A program made the translations under genes and the position numbers. 24,682 nucleotides of DNA from Chara braunii (Eukaryota; Streptophyta; Charophyceae; Charales; Characeae). Positions 8,439 to 18,456 of this stretch are shown piece after piece (position 1 is the stretch's first letter; the number at the start of each line of letters is the position of its first letter). Where the stretch lies: contig BFEA01000178.1 in assembly GCA_003427395.1 (NCBI GenBank), positions 121,731 to 146,412 on the forward strand, written 5' to 3'. The notes under the pieces are model-generated. The model was not told where the DNA came from. It saw nothing but the letters and a program-made list of their open reading frames with translations, and made no database searches.

Positions 8439-10028
8439 ATGACTTGCCTTGTCAAATCCTACGACCTCTGGAAGAAACTGAAGGAGCTCGTAGAGCACAC
8501 CGCCAAGGATCCGGAGCTGAGTTCCATCCTTGAGCGGCTACGGGTTGACCCTAGCAGTCAGCCTGATTTTCACGAGTATGGAGGACTGATTTTTCGTCGC
8601 TACGGGAGCCACGACCGTTTGTGTGTACCCAACCATGAGCCTCTCCGCACACACTTCTTGGATTTGGCTCATGGCCGGAGCGGACACTTCGGTATGGCAA
8701 AAACATACGCAAATCTGCTGAGACAGTTTGATTCGCCTGACATGAAAGGGACTGCTGAAAAGTTTGTGGCTGAATGTCAAGTCTGTCAACGAATCAAACC
8801 ATGCAGACAAAAGCCGATGGGGCTACTCACACCCCTACCCATTCCCGATGGTCTCGGGGAGTCTGTCTCCATCGACTTCACCGACATGGGAAAGGTAAGT
8901 AAGCGCGGCTACTCACAGGTCATGGTGATTGTTGACCGATTCTTTAAGTTCCTCAACCTGATCCCCTTGCCGCCTCACGCCCCAACAGAACTAGTGATTT
9001 GTGAGTTCCAACAAAAGTACATTCTGCCGTTCGGAATCCCGAAGACTCTTGTGAGCGATCAGGATCCGCGCTGCATTAGTACTGAGTGGAGGGACTTCAC
9101 GTCTCAACTGGGGATCAAACTGTGTATAACATCTGGCCGACACCCCGAAGCCAACGGTTCGGCTGAGGAGATCAACCAAACTGTGTTTCAACTTCTTCGT
9201 GCTTTGATTATTCCGGATCAGGAAAGATGGGATGAAGAGCTGTATTCCGTTAAGGGGTTATACAACAACTCCGTCCACTCCGATACCGACTTGACATCCA
9301 ACAGGCTGCATAACGGTTGACAGATCCAGAATCTGCTCTCCTACCTATTCCCTGAGCAGCAAGCTGGCTTAACACCCGACAGGTGTGGCTTCCGGGCCAA
9401 GTATGATCGCTTGCTCAAAGTTGCCATTGCAGCCATGACCAAGCGACAACACGCCATGATCCATCATGCGAACAAGAAGCGCCGACCATCGGATATTCAG
9501 GTAGGAAGCTATGTCTGGGTCAAGATGTTTGAGTTCTCAGAAGAAGACCGAGTCTCACGCAAACTTCTCCCTCTGCATTATGAGCCCTGGGAAGTTTTGG
9601 ATGTGATTGGTGAAGATCACTTTGGCCCTTCGTATGTGGTTGATGTGCCAGCTCATCTACGCATATACCCCGTGTTCCATCCATCGAAACTGTACCTCCA
9701 CCATGATGCCAAGACATTCAATTATCGTGAAGATATGATCCCTTGCGCGATCAAAGGCGGGCATGAGATAGACAGAATCAAATAGCACGTAGGGAAGGAA
9801 CGCAACAGACAATACCAAGTTCACTTCATGTATCACCCATTAGATGATCTGTACTGGATTTCCAAACAGGAACTACTACGCAGTGCACCGTGTGTTGTCA
9901 AAGCATACGAGCGACAAATCGCCACTAACGCTGTACCTAAGATCTCTGCAAGGCTCACTGCAACAGAGTACTCTAGGAATCTCTTTGCCTTGCTCGCTTA
10001 CGATGCGTTTNTCGAGGACTCAGAATGA
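8439..10028 (+). pseudogene. Integrase with chromodomain-like tail (gypsy 1)
   Basis: The same frame as the RT continues. The HHCC zinc domain shows HGRSGH (His at 8670 and 8685) and CQVC (Cys at 8775 and 8784). The catalytic core has Asp at 8874 (SIDFTD), Asp at 9057 (VSDQDPR) and Glu at 9165 (SAEEIN); the last two are 35 residues apart, the expected DX35E spacing. A GPY/F-like module follows (RKLLPLHYEPWEVLDV, about 9556-9605). The tail after 9760 (EIDRIK, RNRQYQVHFMYHPLDDLYW) resembles a chromodomain, used by chromoviruses to target chromatin. Stops at 9318 (TGA) and 9783 (TAG) fit TGG and CAG mutated by one transition. The frame ends with TGA at 10026-10028. Confidence 0.9.
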
Positions 10029-10056
10029 GTTACTCGCTCGAAGGGACCTCGCTCTT

Positions 10057-10069
10057 GAGGGGGGAGTAG
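10057..10069 (+). promoter_or_regulatory. Polypurine tract of gypsy 1
   Basis: GAGGGGGGAGTAG lies between the end of pol and the TG start of the LTR. A purine run at this place primes plus-strand DNA synthesis in LTR retrotransposons. It is 28 bases past the pol stop and directly abuts the LTR; the T within it departs from a pure purine run. Confidence 0.75.
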
Positions 10070-11344
10070 TGTGATGACCCGTCCATACATGGACTGAAAC
10101 ACACAACTGATTTTTGAGTTTTGCCCATCGACTGAATGCCCTGCTGAGTTTCCCGCTTGCTACTAAGTCTGTGTGTGCACGCTTGCTGGACTGCATGTCT
10201 GTCTGAGTGCTGGATGACTTGGGTGTGTGTGTGACCATGCCTGTCCGAGTGCTGGTTGGCATGAGTATGTGTGTGGCCCGTCAGGGCACTTGCTCGTTCG
10301 TTGGGCCCTCAGGGCCGGTACTTACCGTTGGCCGTGACATTGAAGGGTTGCAGCGGGGAAAAACACTCAAGTAGCGGATAGGCCGGTACCGCACCTGGAA
10401 GGGGTAGATGTGCAGGTACCGGAGGCCGAGCAGAAGAAGCCAAAAGTGGCATTTTCAGAGGCCCAATAATTGTAGGTTAGGTCTAGGTGGATATCAGTCC
10501 AACCAGTCTGGGTCTAGGGCTTGTACGGGCAATATCAGTGTCTGCAATGATGTTTCCCTCCGAAAGGGATGAGGTACCGGTTGCTTGGGAGGCCAAGCGG
10601 CCTGGAAGTCACCGCCCAAGAGGCAAAGCAGGCCGCTATATCTTCGGGCCGGGCGGAGAGTCCGGCCTCTTTTTCGGTGTGCAAGTTTGGCGACACACTG
10701 GTGGAGCGCTGGCTGGAGCAACGCAGCTGGGGAGGAAGGAGAAGGACACAAGGGAGGAACAAGGAGGAAGAAGGAAGGAAGGGGGAGGAGCGCTAGGGGT
10801 ACTTACCTGGCTATGGTGGCAGCCATCTTCATCACCTTGGTGGGCACTGCAGTAGGGAGTCCGCAACTGAGGAGAGCTACACCAAGAAGTTTCGAGGCAG
10901 GGTCAGGCATGGCGGCCTGAGCTAGAGCAGCCATAGCTGCTTTGGGTTGTCCTTTGGGCATCTAAGCGGAGCCCAGTAGTCCGCCATAGCCTCGGCCTAT
11001 GAGAGTGAAGAGTGGGAGAGGCGGTCATGGCAATGGTGGACCTTAAGTGATACCTGCCGTAGAAGAGGGACTCGGACATTGATTCTGGATCAGTCATTCA
11101 ACATTGTATTATTATTTCTTGTATGAAAAAGGAAGGGGGAGATAAGGAGGAGGAGATTGTTGGGCGAAGAAGAAGAGCCTTGTCATTGTCTTTGCTGGTG
11201 TACATCTTCTTCTTCTTCTTTCTTACTTCTTCTTCTTCTTCTAATCTTCTCTCTCTCCTCTCAAGTTCATTCATTTCTTTCTGCAATGGGATGACATTGT
11301 ACTTTCCGTGGATGTGTATCTCGAAATTGGCCAGGGTCATAACA
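10070..11344 (+). repeat. 3' LTR of gypsy 1 (about 1275 bp)
   Basis: The block starts TGTGATGACCC and ends GGGTCATAACA. These ends are inverted copies at 10 of 11 positions and give the canonical TG...CA termini. The start abuts a polypurine tract. No second copy is found in the window, so boundaries rest on the terminal repeats rather than an LTR-LTR alignment. Inside are an imperfect 42-bp tandem pair (10199-10283), a short palindrome, GTCCATACATGGAC, at 10081-10094, and a C/T-rich stretch near 11200-11280. Short frames in the LTR show no known domains. A TATA-like site (TATATCTT near 10634) is possible but weak. Confidence 0.75.
10199..10283 (+). repeat. Imperfect 42-bp tandem pair within the LTR
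   Basis: Two adjacent units begin TGTCTGAGTGCTGG and TGTCCGAGTGCTGG and both continue into GTGTGTG-rich sequence. They are similar but not identical. Such duplications in the U3 part of an LTR often carry promoter elements; here no specific factor site is recognised. Confidence 0.6.
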
Positions 11345-13591
11345 CAACTCTTTTTTCTTTTCCACCCCTCTCATTTGTTTCTTTTCTTTCTTCCTTTTTT
11401 TGATTGTCTGTCATCCACACGGATCCAATTATGTCCTCATCATTACTCCATCTGTTGATAACATGTCAATTCCCAGTCAACTAAGAATCTTATGCAGTCC
11501 TGTGCACAATTCCATCAAACCACACCTTCTATGAAATGAAGCCTCTCATCAGCAAGTGACTACAATTCCCACATGAAAGTCCGACACCTTCCTCTTTCAC
11601 ACGCAGCTTCGGTGGGCAGTAACTTCTGTGAGGCGTCTGCTTAACCAAACAGCTACTTGTCCACCATGACAGCTCGCGGACACTTTTCATCCAAAACGAA
11701 AAGGTAAATGAACAAACAAAAAACGGGGAAGGTCGGAAGATCAACTCATTGCCCAAACAATCACATCCTGAAGATGTTTGTTAATTTTGTTCCCCCCCGA
11801 TTGGGAACGAAGGGTAATGAAAACCACCACTGTGAGCAATAGAGTTACGGAGACTTTGATGTGAACCAGATAATGATAAACAAAGTGTAGTGAAAATGTG
11901 CAATGACCATGATTAGTGCTTGTGTATGGAATGAGCCTTTAAATAGACACCTACCCAACCCTTCAAGGTTTCAACATTTCACTCCATGTCTTGATTGCTC
12001 TGCATTGCCATGACTATCTCTGGCTTGTAACTCTCCCATGCTGATTCGAGGACGGCTTGCATGATTTCACACTGAGTGTCCATGTAGTCATTCAGTTTCC
12101 TCCCAGACTATCCAGTTGCAGAACAGCAAAACATTTCTTAGCTTTGGACCAATGAAGAATAAACTAAACAGTGTCACCCTACTTGGCACCCTTCACCGCG
12201 TAACAGCTTATACCTCATGAGACATGGATCTCCCTTAAATAATGTATTTATGCGCTGAAGAAATGGTCTTATTTAGGTTCACACTTAAGATAATAAATCA
12301 AGCTCAGAGTCTGCGTTGCATGCAAAACAAAGCCCGCAGAATGAGGGAAGACACAGAGTGGGAGAGGATCAGCAGGGAGTTCCTGTTTCAGCAACTGCTG
12401 ATGGAACTTGGGCTAAGAAACTACGGCAGAAGGACTGAAGGGTACCAATAAAGGCACAGGGAACGAAAACAACAGATGCGACTGTAAGCAGCAGTAGGCA
12501 GTTCCTTTCAACGTCAACGAATCAGGCGGACTTTTAGTACCACATGCGGGACGGGATCAAATCAGATACAACGAGTTCGAATCTTACAGTTATTACCTAC
12601 ACGCCCAGACTAGACTAATCAGGAGTCAGACCCAAACTCGGAAAAAGTAGGTCTAGAATCGGAGAGTTCTCACGAGTCAACCACATCCACAGATCTGAAT
12701 TAAATTCAATAATTATTAATTATCATGATCGTTGCCCAACCAGTGTAACGTCTGACGGAGGGTGGGACTGCGTGGTGGCCTCAACTGAGTCACCAGTGAG
12801 CGAGGTTCCAGGAGTCTGCTGACATTGCATTGTGAGAGGACAGGTAATAAAGAAGACAGAAATGCAGAATGGAAGTCGATGTCGAGCAACAAAAGCATAA
12901 CGTGAAATGAAATCACAGCAAACATGAATCAAACACAAGAAGACCATTAGTCATCGAAACATTAATTGACTTATGGAAAGTAATGGGAGGGAGGTGGAAG
13001 CTCTGTTCAAACATGCATGGTTGAAGGGATATGAGGAAGAGATGAAGACAAAGAGACATAGACAGAGATATATCATACATCCGGCGCAGCGACATGCGTT
13101 GCAACGCGCAGTGCGCACGACGCGCGTGCATCGCATGCGGCGCATCCAGAAATCGGGGGGTCTCCCAAATTAAACTCAAGTTGGGGGGGGGTTGCAAGGC
13201 CGGTATGCACTTGGCGCCGACGGTTAGCCAAAAAAGAATTTTGTTTTTGAGGCAGCGCAGGGCCCCGCAAAAACGAATGGGCGGGGAGATCCGAGTAGTT
13301 CGTTTTTGAACTACTCGGCCATGCCCCACGCCGTCCCCACCCCAAAAGTCGACCTCAGCCCTGCCCCGCGCCGTGTGTCCCCCTCGCCGCTGTGACAGTC
13401 GTCGTCGTCTTTCGTGTGTGTCCGAGCAGGAAGCAGCCCCCCGCGTTGTCGTTCAGCCATACTCTGCGCAGGTTTGAACAGCAGGAGGCAGTGGGGAGCC
13501 GACGGTCGCAGCAGCGGGAGGAGGCGAAGGAAGCAGCCGTATCTAGGTGGGTTACCACCAGCCCCTTCCCCTTCCCCTTCCCCCCCCACCG

Positions 13592-13597
<6 letters not shown>
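11345..13597. other. Intergenic region, no recognisable gene
   Basis: About 2.25 kb between the LTR end and the CT microsatellite. Short frames on both strands (for example 12242-12451 on + and 11529-11756 on -) show no domain. There is a GC-rich quasi-palindromic patch at 13080-13146 with repeated GCGC, CGCG and GCATGC words, two G-runs (13157-13162 and a 9-G run near 13182), and a perfect hairpin at 13291-13318. From 13320 to 13597 the sequence becomes GC-rich and pyrimidine-rich. Confidence 0.5.
13291..13318. repeat. Perfect 11-bp hairpin
   Basis: CCGAGTAGTTC is followed by the loop GTTTTT and then GAACTACTCGG, an exact inverted copy. Outside it, GGGG (upstream) and CCCC (downstream) could extend the stem with mismatches. 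No adjacent U-run or gene end suggests a transcription terminator. A structural end of an unrecognised element is possible. Confidence 0.75.
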
Positions 13598-13630
<33 letters not shown>

Positions 13631-14003
13631 CGCGGTAGGCTGCCATGTGGGTGTGCCCTGTGTNNNNNNNNNNNNNNNNNNNNNNNNNNNNNNNNNNNNN
13701 NNNNNNNNNNNNNNNNNNNNNNNNNNNNNNNNNNNNNNNNNNNNNNNNNNNNNNNNNNNNNNNNNNNNNNNNNNNNNNNNNNNNNNNNNNNNNNNNNNNN
13801 NNNNNNNNNNNNNNNNNNNNNNNNNNNNNNNNNNNNNNNNNNNNNNNNNNNNNNNNNNNNNNNNNNNNNNNNNNNNNNNNNNNNNNNNNNNNNNNNNNNN
13901 NNNNNNNNNNNNNNNNNNNNNNNNNNNNNNNNNNNNNNNNNNNNNNNNNNNNNNNNNNNNNNNNNNNNNNNNNNNNNNNNNNNNNNNNNNNNNNNNNNNN
14001 NNN

Positions 14004-14088
<85 letters not shown>

Positions 14089-14097
14089 TCTCTCTCT
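13598..14097. repeat. CT microsatellite interrupted by an assembly gap
   Basis: A pure CT run at 13598-13628 is followed by 35 bases of unique sequence, then 340 N (13664-14003), then another CT run from 14004 to about 14097 with few interruptions. The gap very probably results from the repeat. Translated Leu-Ser or Arg-Glu frames across it are artefacts. Confidence 0.95.
13664..14003. other. Assembly gap (340 N)
   Basis: All bases are N. The unique sequence left of it (13629-13663) does not match the right side, so it joins two contigs at a CT repeat and its true size is unknown. Confidence 0.99.
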
Positions 14098-14451
14098 ACC
14101 TCCTCCCGCTGTATTGATGACCAGGTTATCGACTACGCCCGTCAACTAGACACTCTTTTCCTCCAGAAGCTCACTAACACCATCGCCGCAGTGAGATTGG
14201 GTAGTGGAGGTGGAGAGTGGAGATGACAACGACGATGATGGGAAGGGAGGCAAAGACCCGAAAAAGGAAGGAGATCAGAAGGGGGAAGAGAGACAATCAG
14301 AAGGGGGAGAAAGGGCACGTACCTTTACGCATAGTTGATTCCATATTGCGACCGTGTCTTGATAGCAAGTTCATGCCTTAATGGGGATGCTGCAAATTTC
14401 GCCATCTCCTTAGTAAAGGAGGCGGGCTGCTCATCAATGGTAGAGTATTCC

Positions 14452-15240
14452 TAGCAGACCCACATTGAGGATTTCTTCAAGGCCCTAAAGAACCGATTCG
14501 AGGACCAAAACCTGGTCCGACGTACAAAGCATTTAATCCTCAATATAGCCCATCGAAAATGGAAGAGTGTATCGACACTGAAGGCCACTATGGACAAACT
14601 CCGGCAGTGTCCCGATCACAATGATCTCACTCTCATGCAGATCCTGAAAACTTCGCATGAGCACTATCCAATCCCCATCGAACCCAACTGTATCCCCGAA
14701 CCAAGGAAGAGAGCATGATACTAGAAGTTTACTAAGATAGTTGTAGACCAGGCCGACTTCCTCCAAGAGTCAAACTATTGTTATTATTGGAAGGACCTGC
14801 AGAAAGGAGGCCGGCCGAAGAATAAGACCATATCTAGGAATATAGAGGAAAATGTAGCCTTCTTACTACATTTGAAGAAGGGGGAGTTGAGGCACTCTCC
14901 TACGAAAATATAGATTATGGACTGGAAGAGCCAAACAACAACCCAATAGCCCAGGGAGGGGACTACGCAGCTGCTGCAGCCCACGGGGGAGGGCGACAAG
15001 GAGGAAGAGGAGGCCGAGGTAGAGGCGGCCGAGGAAGAGGTGGAGACAGAGGACGTGGCATTTAGGGGATTAGTAGCGAAGGTAGCTATTATGTGGGAGG
15101 TAGGGGTAATGGTTCCCCACAAGGTGGACGCGGTTCTCCCTCCACAGGTGGAAGAGGTAGAGGGTGTAGACCATGACCAGCGCATGCAGGGATTGTTGAA
15201 GGCGAGCCTAGGACTTCAGACACAGACAAACAGATAGAAG
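14452..15240 (+). pseudogene. Gag-like region (gypsy 2)
   Basis: One frame from 14452 reads THIEDFFKALKNRFEDQN and continues through a helical, charged segment (HRKWKSVSTLKATMDKLRQ) to about 14715. It then passes stops and continues as a Lys/Glu-rich stretch. Around 14985-15060 one frame encodes a Gly-Arg repeat tract (GGRGGRGRGGRGRGGDRGRG), an RNA-binding type of tail sometimes found in gag. No clean CX2CX4HX4C knuckle was found. The assignment to gag rests mainly on position upstream of protease, so confidence is moderate. The next part (15276-15450), including GSLADIDDELITCRQAWAE, is probably the gag-protease linker. Confidence 0.5.
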
Positions 15241-15468
15241 CGCGTGCTGAGCAGGCACCCTCCTGTCTGAAAGCCCCCATGGCAGAGAGTGATATAGGCC
15301 CCCACCCAGTTAGCTATCTGGAAACTGCTTGTGCTAGGGTCTCTCTAGGTGGTTCCCTCGCAGACATCGATGATGAGCTAATCACTTGTCGCCAAGCTTG
15401 GGCTGAAATTAAGAAGAAAAGTAAAAGGCAACTAATAGTCGATAGAGATTAGTAGAGAACGAGCAGGC

Positions 15469-15735
15469 ACGTTAGGTGATAGTGGATCTACTCGTAGCTA
15501 TATTACGCGGAAAGGGTTGCAGAAGATGCACCTCGGCATAAAGGTGAAGAAGCTAGACGAGCCAGTAGTTAGTAAGCTAGTCGACAATCGAGAGGTGGTT
15601 GTAAGCGACTACGTCGCGGGGGTAAAGGCATACTTCCGATTGGAGGAGGGGAACGAGGTAGAGAAAGTTTTGCATTCCCTGACCCTCTTAGTGGAGGATA
15701 GCCTTCCCTTTGACTTCATTTTGTGGACGGAGTAG
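15469..15735 (+). pseudogene. Aspartic protease (gypsy 2)
   Basis: The frame carries LGDSGSTRSYIT, a D-S-G-S/T active-site motif with Asp at 15478-15480, and ends near LPFDFILWTE, which matches the second hydrophobic motif of gypsy proteases (usually followed by Gly in place of Trp). The domain is about 85 residues, the normal size. A stop follows at 15733-15735. It would process the Gag-Pol polyprotein inside the particle. Upstream linker frames are broken by stops near 15450. Confidence 0.65.
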
Positions 15736-16596
15736 GGACAGGCCGCAAGGGCCGACATGAAGATGGGCGAGCATGAGTGCTGGCTGCCCAGCCCCGGAGG
15801 TGGCAAAAAGAAAATGCGGTTGTTCCATGAGTCCGGAGTAGTCTAAGAGTCCAGTCTGTCCCTCTGCTGTATGAATGCCCCCTTCGTTCGCCAAGAACGT
15901 GGTTAAAGCCCATTTGGTTGACCAAGTTTTCGTAGTGTATGGTAGATAAGCTAGTGACAGAAAGGAGGAAGAGCAAACGTCACCCGCAGTTGAAAAACTG
16001 TTGAAAAAGTTCACTAATGTGGGAGAGACCCTGACCGGAGTGGTGGAAAGAGAAATCAAGCACTGAATAGAGATAGAGGCTGGTAGTAAAACCCCCAAGG
16101 GGCCCATCAACCGAATGTCTCCTAAAGAACTTGATGAGCTTCGTAAGCAGCTTGATGAACTGATAGAGAAGGGGTGGATTAAGCCCAGCTCATCGCCGTA
16201 CGACGCACCGGTTCTAGTTGTGCCTAAGAAGGAAGGCGAACTACACGTGCATTGATTATAGGGGTTTGAACGCCATTACGGTGAAAAACAACAAACCTCT
16301 GCCTACGATAGATGATCTGTTGGATAGGGTGCAAGGATGCAGGTACTGCTCCAAGATTGATTTGAAGTTGGGCTACCATCAGATAGAGGTACAACCCGAA
16401 GATCAGCACAAGGGGACCTTCAGAACCCGCTACGGTCACTACGAGTTTGTGGTCATGTTCTTTTGTCTGATGAATGCCCCTTCTACATTCCAAAGGTGCA
16501 TTAATGATCTCTTTCGTGAATGGTTAGATAAATTCGTGGTTTTCTATTCAGATGACATTTTGATTTTTAGTAAGATGTTACAGGAGCACCAATAGC

Positions 16597-16612
16597 ATCT
16601 GCGTTTGATTTT
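16597..16612 (+). repeat. Left target-site duplication of the retroposon
   Basis: ATCTGCGTTTGATTTT is repeated as ATCTGTGTTTGATTTT at 16707-16722, 15 of 16 bases identical; the one difference is C versus T. Removing the insert plus one copy restores the RT reading frame exactly. Confidence 0.9.
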
Positions 16613-16706
16613 TTGTATTTTTCTTTTTTTTAAAGATATCTCGGATTCGATGTGTGCATTTGCGGCATGTGAACCTGATGTCTTACCTATTAGGCTAGCT
16701 CTTACT
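16613..16706 (-). mobile_element. tRNA-like retroposon (minimal SINE or tRNA retropseudogene)
   Basis: Read on the minus strand from 16706, the 94-bp insert has a ~75-base tRNA-like body followed by an A-rich tail (TTTAAAAAAAAGAAAAATAC). TAGCCTAATAGG matches the RNA polymerase III A-box consensus at 11 of 12 positions. ATCGAATCC, 34 bases further on, matches the core of the B box. The two ends of the body (AAGAGCT and ATATCTT) can partly pair like an acceptor stem. The cloverleaf is imperfect in the D and anticodon stems, so a working tRNA is unlikely. Flanking 16-bp duplications and the A tail indicate LINE-type target-primed insertion into a reverse transcriptase gene. The parent tRNA or SINE family is not identified. 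Confidence 0.8.
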
Positions 16707-16722
16707 ATCTGTGTTTGATTTT
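16707..16722 (+). repeat. Right target-site duplication of the retroposon
   Basis: ATCTGTGTTTGATTTT is the partner of 16597-16612. The RT frame continues directly from it into Leu-Asp-Lys-Leu-Arg, which places the insertion point precisely. Confidence 0.9.
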
Positions 16723-17391
16723 AGACAAGCTGCGCACTGCAAAATTCAAGCTAAACCCGAAGAAATGTGAATGGGCGAAGCGTCAAGTGCTATACTTACG
16801 CCATGTGTTAGAAGGAGATGGTCTCCGACCGTAAGATGCGAGGATAGCAGCAATCAGAGACTGGTCAACACTGCACATGTTGACCGAACTGTGGTCGTTC
16901 CTAGGCTTAGCCAATTACTACTGGAAGTTTGTACGAAACTTCACCATGATAGTTGCACCATTGTGCAAACTGTTGAGGAAAGAAACAATATGGAATTGAG
17001 ACAAAGAATGTACCTCAACCTTTAAGAAATTGAAGAAGTCATTGATTGAGTACCCGGTCCTGAAAGTTGCAGACCCATCACTTCCATTCATTGTCAATAC
17101 TGATGCAAGCCAGTACGAGATTGGCGTTGGACTCCAACAGAATGATGGAGAGGGGTATAGGCCAGTAGAGTTCATGTCGTCTAGGTTGCCTAGTTAGGAG
17201 GTCGCTGCCTCGACGTATGAGCGAGAGCGACTTGCTCTAAGAGAGACCTTGAGTAATTGGCGACATTACCTCCTAGGAAGACACTTTAAAGTCTATTCTG
17301 ATCACGAGACCCTACACTGGTTGAAAACCCAGGCCTGAATGACATCGAAGTTGACTAGGTGGAATGGGAAGATAGACCAATTTGACTTGAG

Positions 17392-18450
17392 TTGGAACCA
17401 GTCAACTTGAAGGGCCAATACAACGTTGTCGCTGACGCACTGAGTAGACACACATGTTTCCTCAGTGCCATCGTGACCTATCTCGATGCAGGTACAGAAC
17501 TGCAGCAACAGATTAAAGTTGCGTATGCTAACGACCCCGTTTACAGTGAACTAATTAAGAAAGTGCAGACTGCGCCGCACGAAGTCCCAGACTACAGAGT
17601 GACCGATGGACTATTATTCGAGAAGACCGCCATGTTTGACAGACTTTACATCCCCAACGATGAGACTGTCAAGAGTCTTATCCTGGCCGAATGCCACAAC
17701 ACCGAGGGTCACTTCGGTTGGAGAAAAACTTATTTGAATCTCCTACGGTCCTATACTTGGGTCGACATGAAGCACGATTGCATTGCCTATATCGAGGGCT
17801 GAGCCTGTCAAGTATGCCAGCGGAACAAGAGTTCCACGCTGACACCCCTTGGTCTGTTGAGACCGTTGTCCGTCCCGTCCGGTCCCGGTGACTCTGTGTC
17901 TATTGACTTTATGGACACCAAGATCAAAAGCAGAAACGGAAAGAGTCAGGTGATGGTAGTAGTAGATCGATTTAGTAAATTTGTTGTTTTTATTCCACTG
18001 CCCGCTGAGGCAAAGACCGACTTAGTAGTTAGAGAATTCTTCAATCATTGGGTGAAAAATTACTGACACCCGTTGGCAATCGTTAGTGACAGAGATATAG
18101 ATTCATGGGCAAGCACTGCCAACAACTGATGAAAGTATACGGATCAAAGTTGACCAGACATCCGGAGATTAACGATCAAACAAAGCAGATGAACAAACTG
18201 CTCCAGCAATTGCTACGCATGTACATTAGGCCCGACCATGACGATCAGTACGAGCATCTTCCCAAAGTGCACTCTACGTATAACAATTTGGTTCACCTGT
18301 CTACTGTGCGCACCCTGAATGAACTGCACAAGGGTTGGCAGCCCCGACATCCGATTGATAGTCTAAACCCCAACCGGATCCAAAGATTGTCACCCGGTAT
18401 GAAAGAATTTGCCACTCAATACGAGAAAGACCTAGAACAGGTGAAAGGTA
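17392..18450 (+). pseudogene. Integrase (gypsy 2), truncated
   Basis: After NVVADALSRHT, the end of RNase H, the frame carries an HHCC domain: His at 17694 and 17709 and CQVC at 17806-17817. The core has Asp at 17905 (SIDFMD) and Asp at 18088 (VSDRD). A frameshift near 18105 precedes the third motif, RHPEINDQTKQMNKLLQQL, where the catalytic Glu of QTE is Lys, consistent with G to A. The following region (HSTYNNLVH, NELHKGWQPRHP) matches the end of the core and beyond. Similarity stops near 18450 (YEKDLEQVKG). Stops lie at 17800 and 18064. It is non-functional. Confidence 0.85.
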
Positions 18451-18456
18451 TCTTTG

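Larger units (their letters stand above)
4343..11344 (+). mobile_element. Ty3/gypsy retrotransposon 1, chromovirus-like, 5' LTR absent
   Basis: Domain order is gag, zinc knuckle, protease, reverse transcriptase, RNase H, integrase and a chromodomain-like tail, then a polypurine tract and one LTR. Integrase downstream of RNase H defines Ty3/gypsy; the tail after integrase points to the chromovirus branch. Gag and the protease segment share one frame. After a small deletion near 7290 the rest of pol (7323-10028) is in a single frame interrupted only by point stops, so decay is recent in terms of indels but has hit many codons. The start given is the gag ATG; the true 5' end lies upstream and could not be placed. 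Confidence 0.85.
16064..17340 (+). pseudogene. Reverse transcriptase and RNase H (gypsy 2), split by a retroposon
   Basis: The RT starts with IEIEAGSK (preceded by TGA at 16064, which fits CGA), then NRMSPKELDELRKQLDELIEK and PYDAPVLVVPKK. A frameshift lies near 16245. From 16218 the next frame carries CSKIDLKLGYHQIEV and the catalytic segment YSDDILIFSK (16545-16574), where Ser replaces the usual Leu or Val. A TAG at 16593 and a 94-bp insertion follow. The frame resumes at 16724 with DKLRTAKFKLNPKKCEW. RNase H shows TDAS (17102), a TYERERLAL segment and YSDHETL (Asp at 17299). Stops at 16832, 16997, 17195 and 17336 each fit one transition. The RT is not functional. Confidence 0.85.
14225..18450 (+). 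mobile_element. Ty3/gypsy retrotransposon 2, decayed, no LTRs seen
   Basis: The order is gag-like, protease, reverse transcriptase, RNase H, integrase, so this is also Ty3/gypsy. It differs from element 1 in sequence throughout and carries more frameshifts. It is truncated at the right: integrase similarity ends near 18450 and a helicase pseudogene begins at once, with no GPY/F module, chromodomain, polypurine tract or LTR. The left end is not resolved because of the CT repeat and gap. It is interrupted by a small tRNA-like retroposon at 16613-16706. Confidence 0.8.

Noticed and set aside
12575-12595. tRNA gene at GAGTTCGAATCTT
   Set aside because: It resembles a B box, but no T-arm stem pairs around it and no A box lies at a suitable distance.
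13155-13192. G-quadruplex
   Set aside because: Only two long G-runs are present; four are needed in close succession.
13392-14226. Leu-Ser or Arg-Glu repeat proteins across the gap
   Set aside because: They are translations of a CT microsatellite and N bases.
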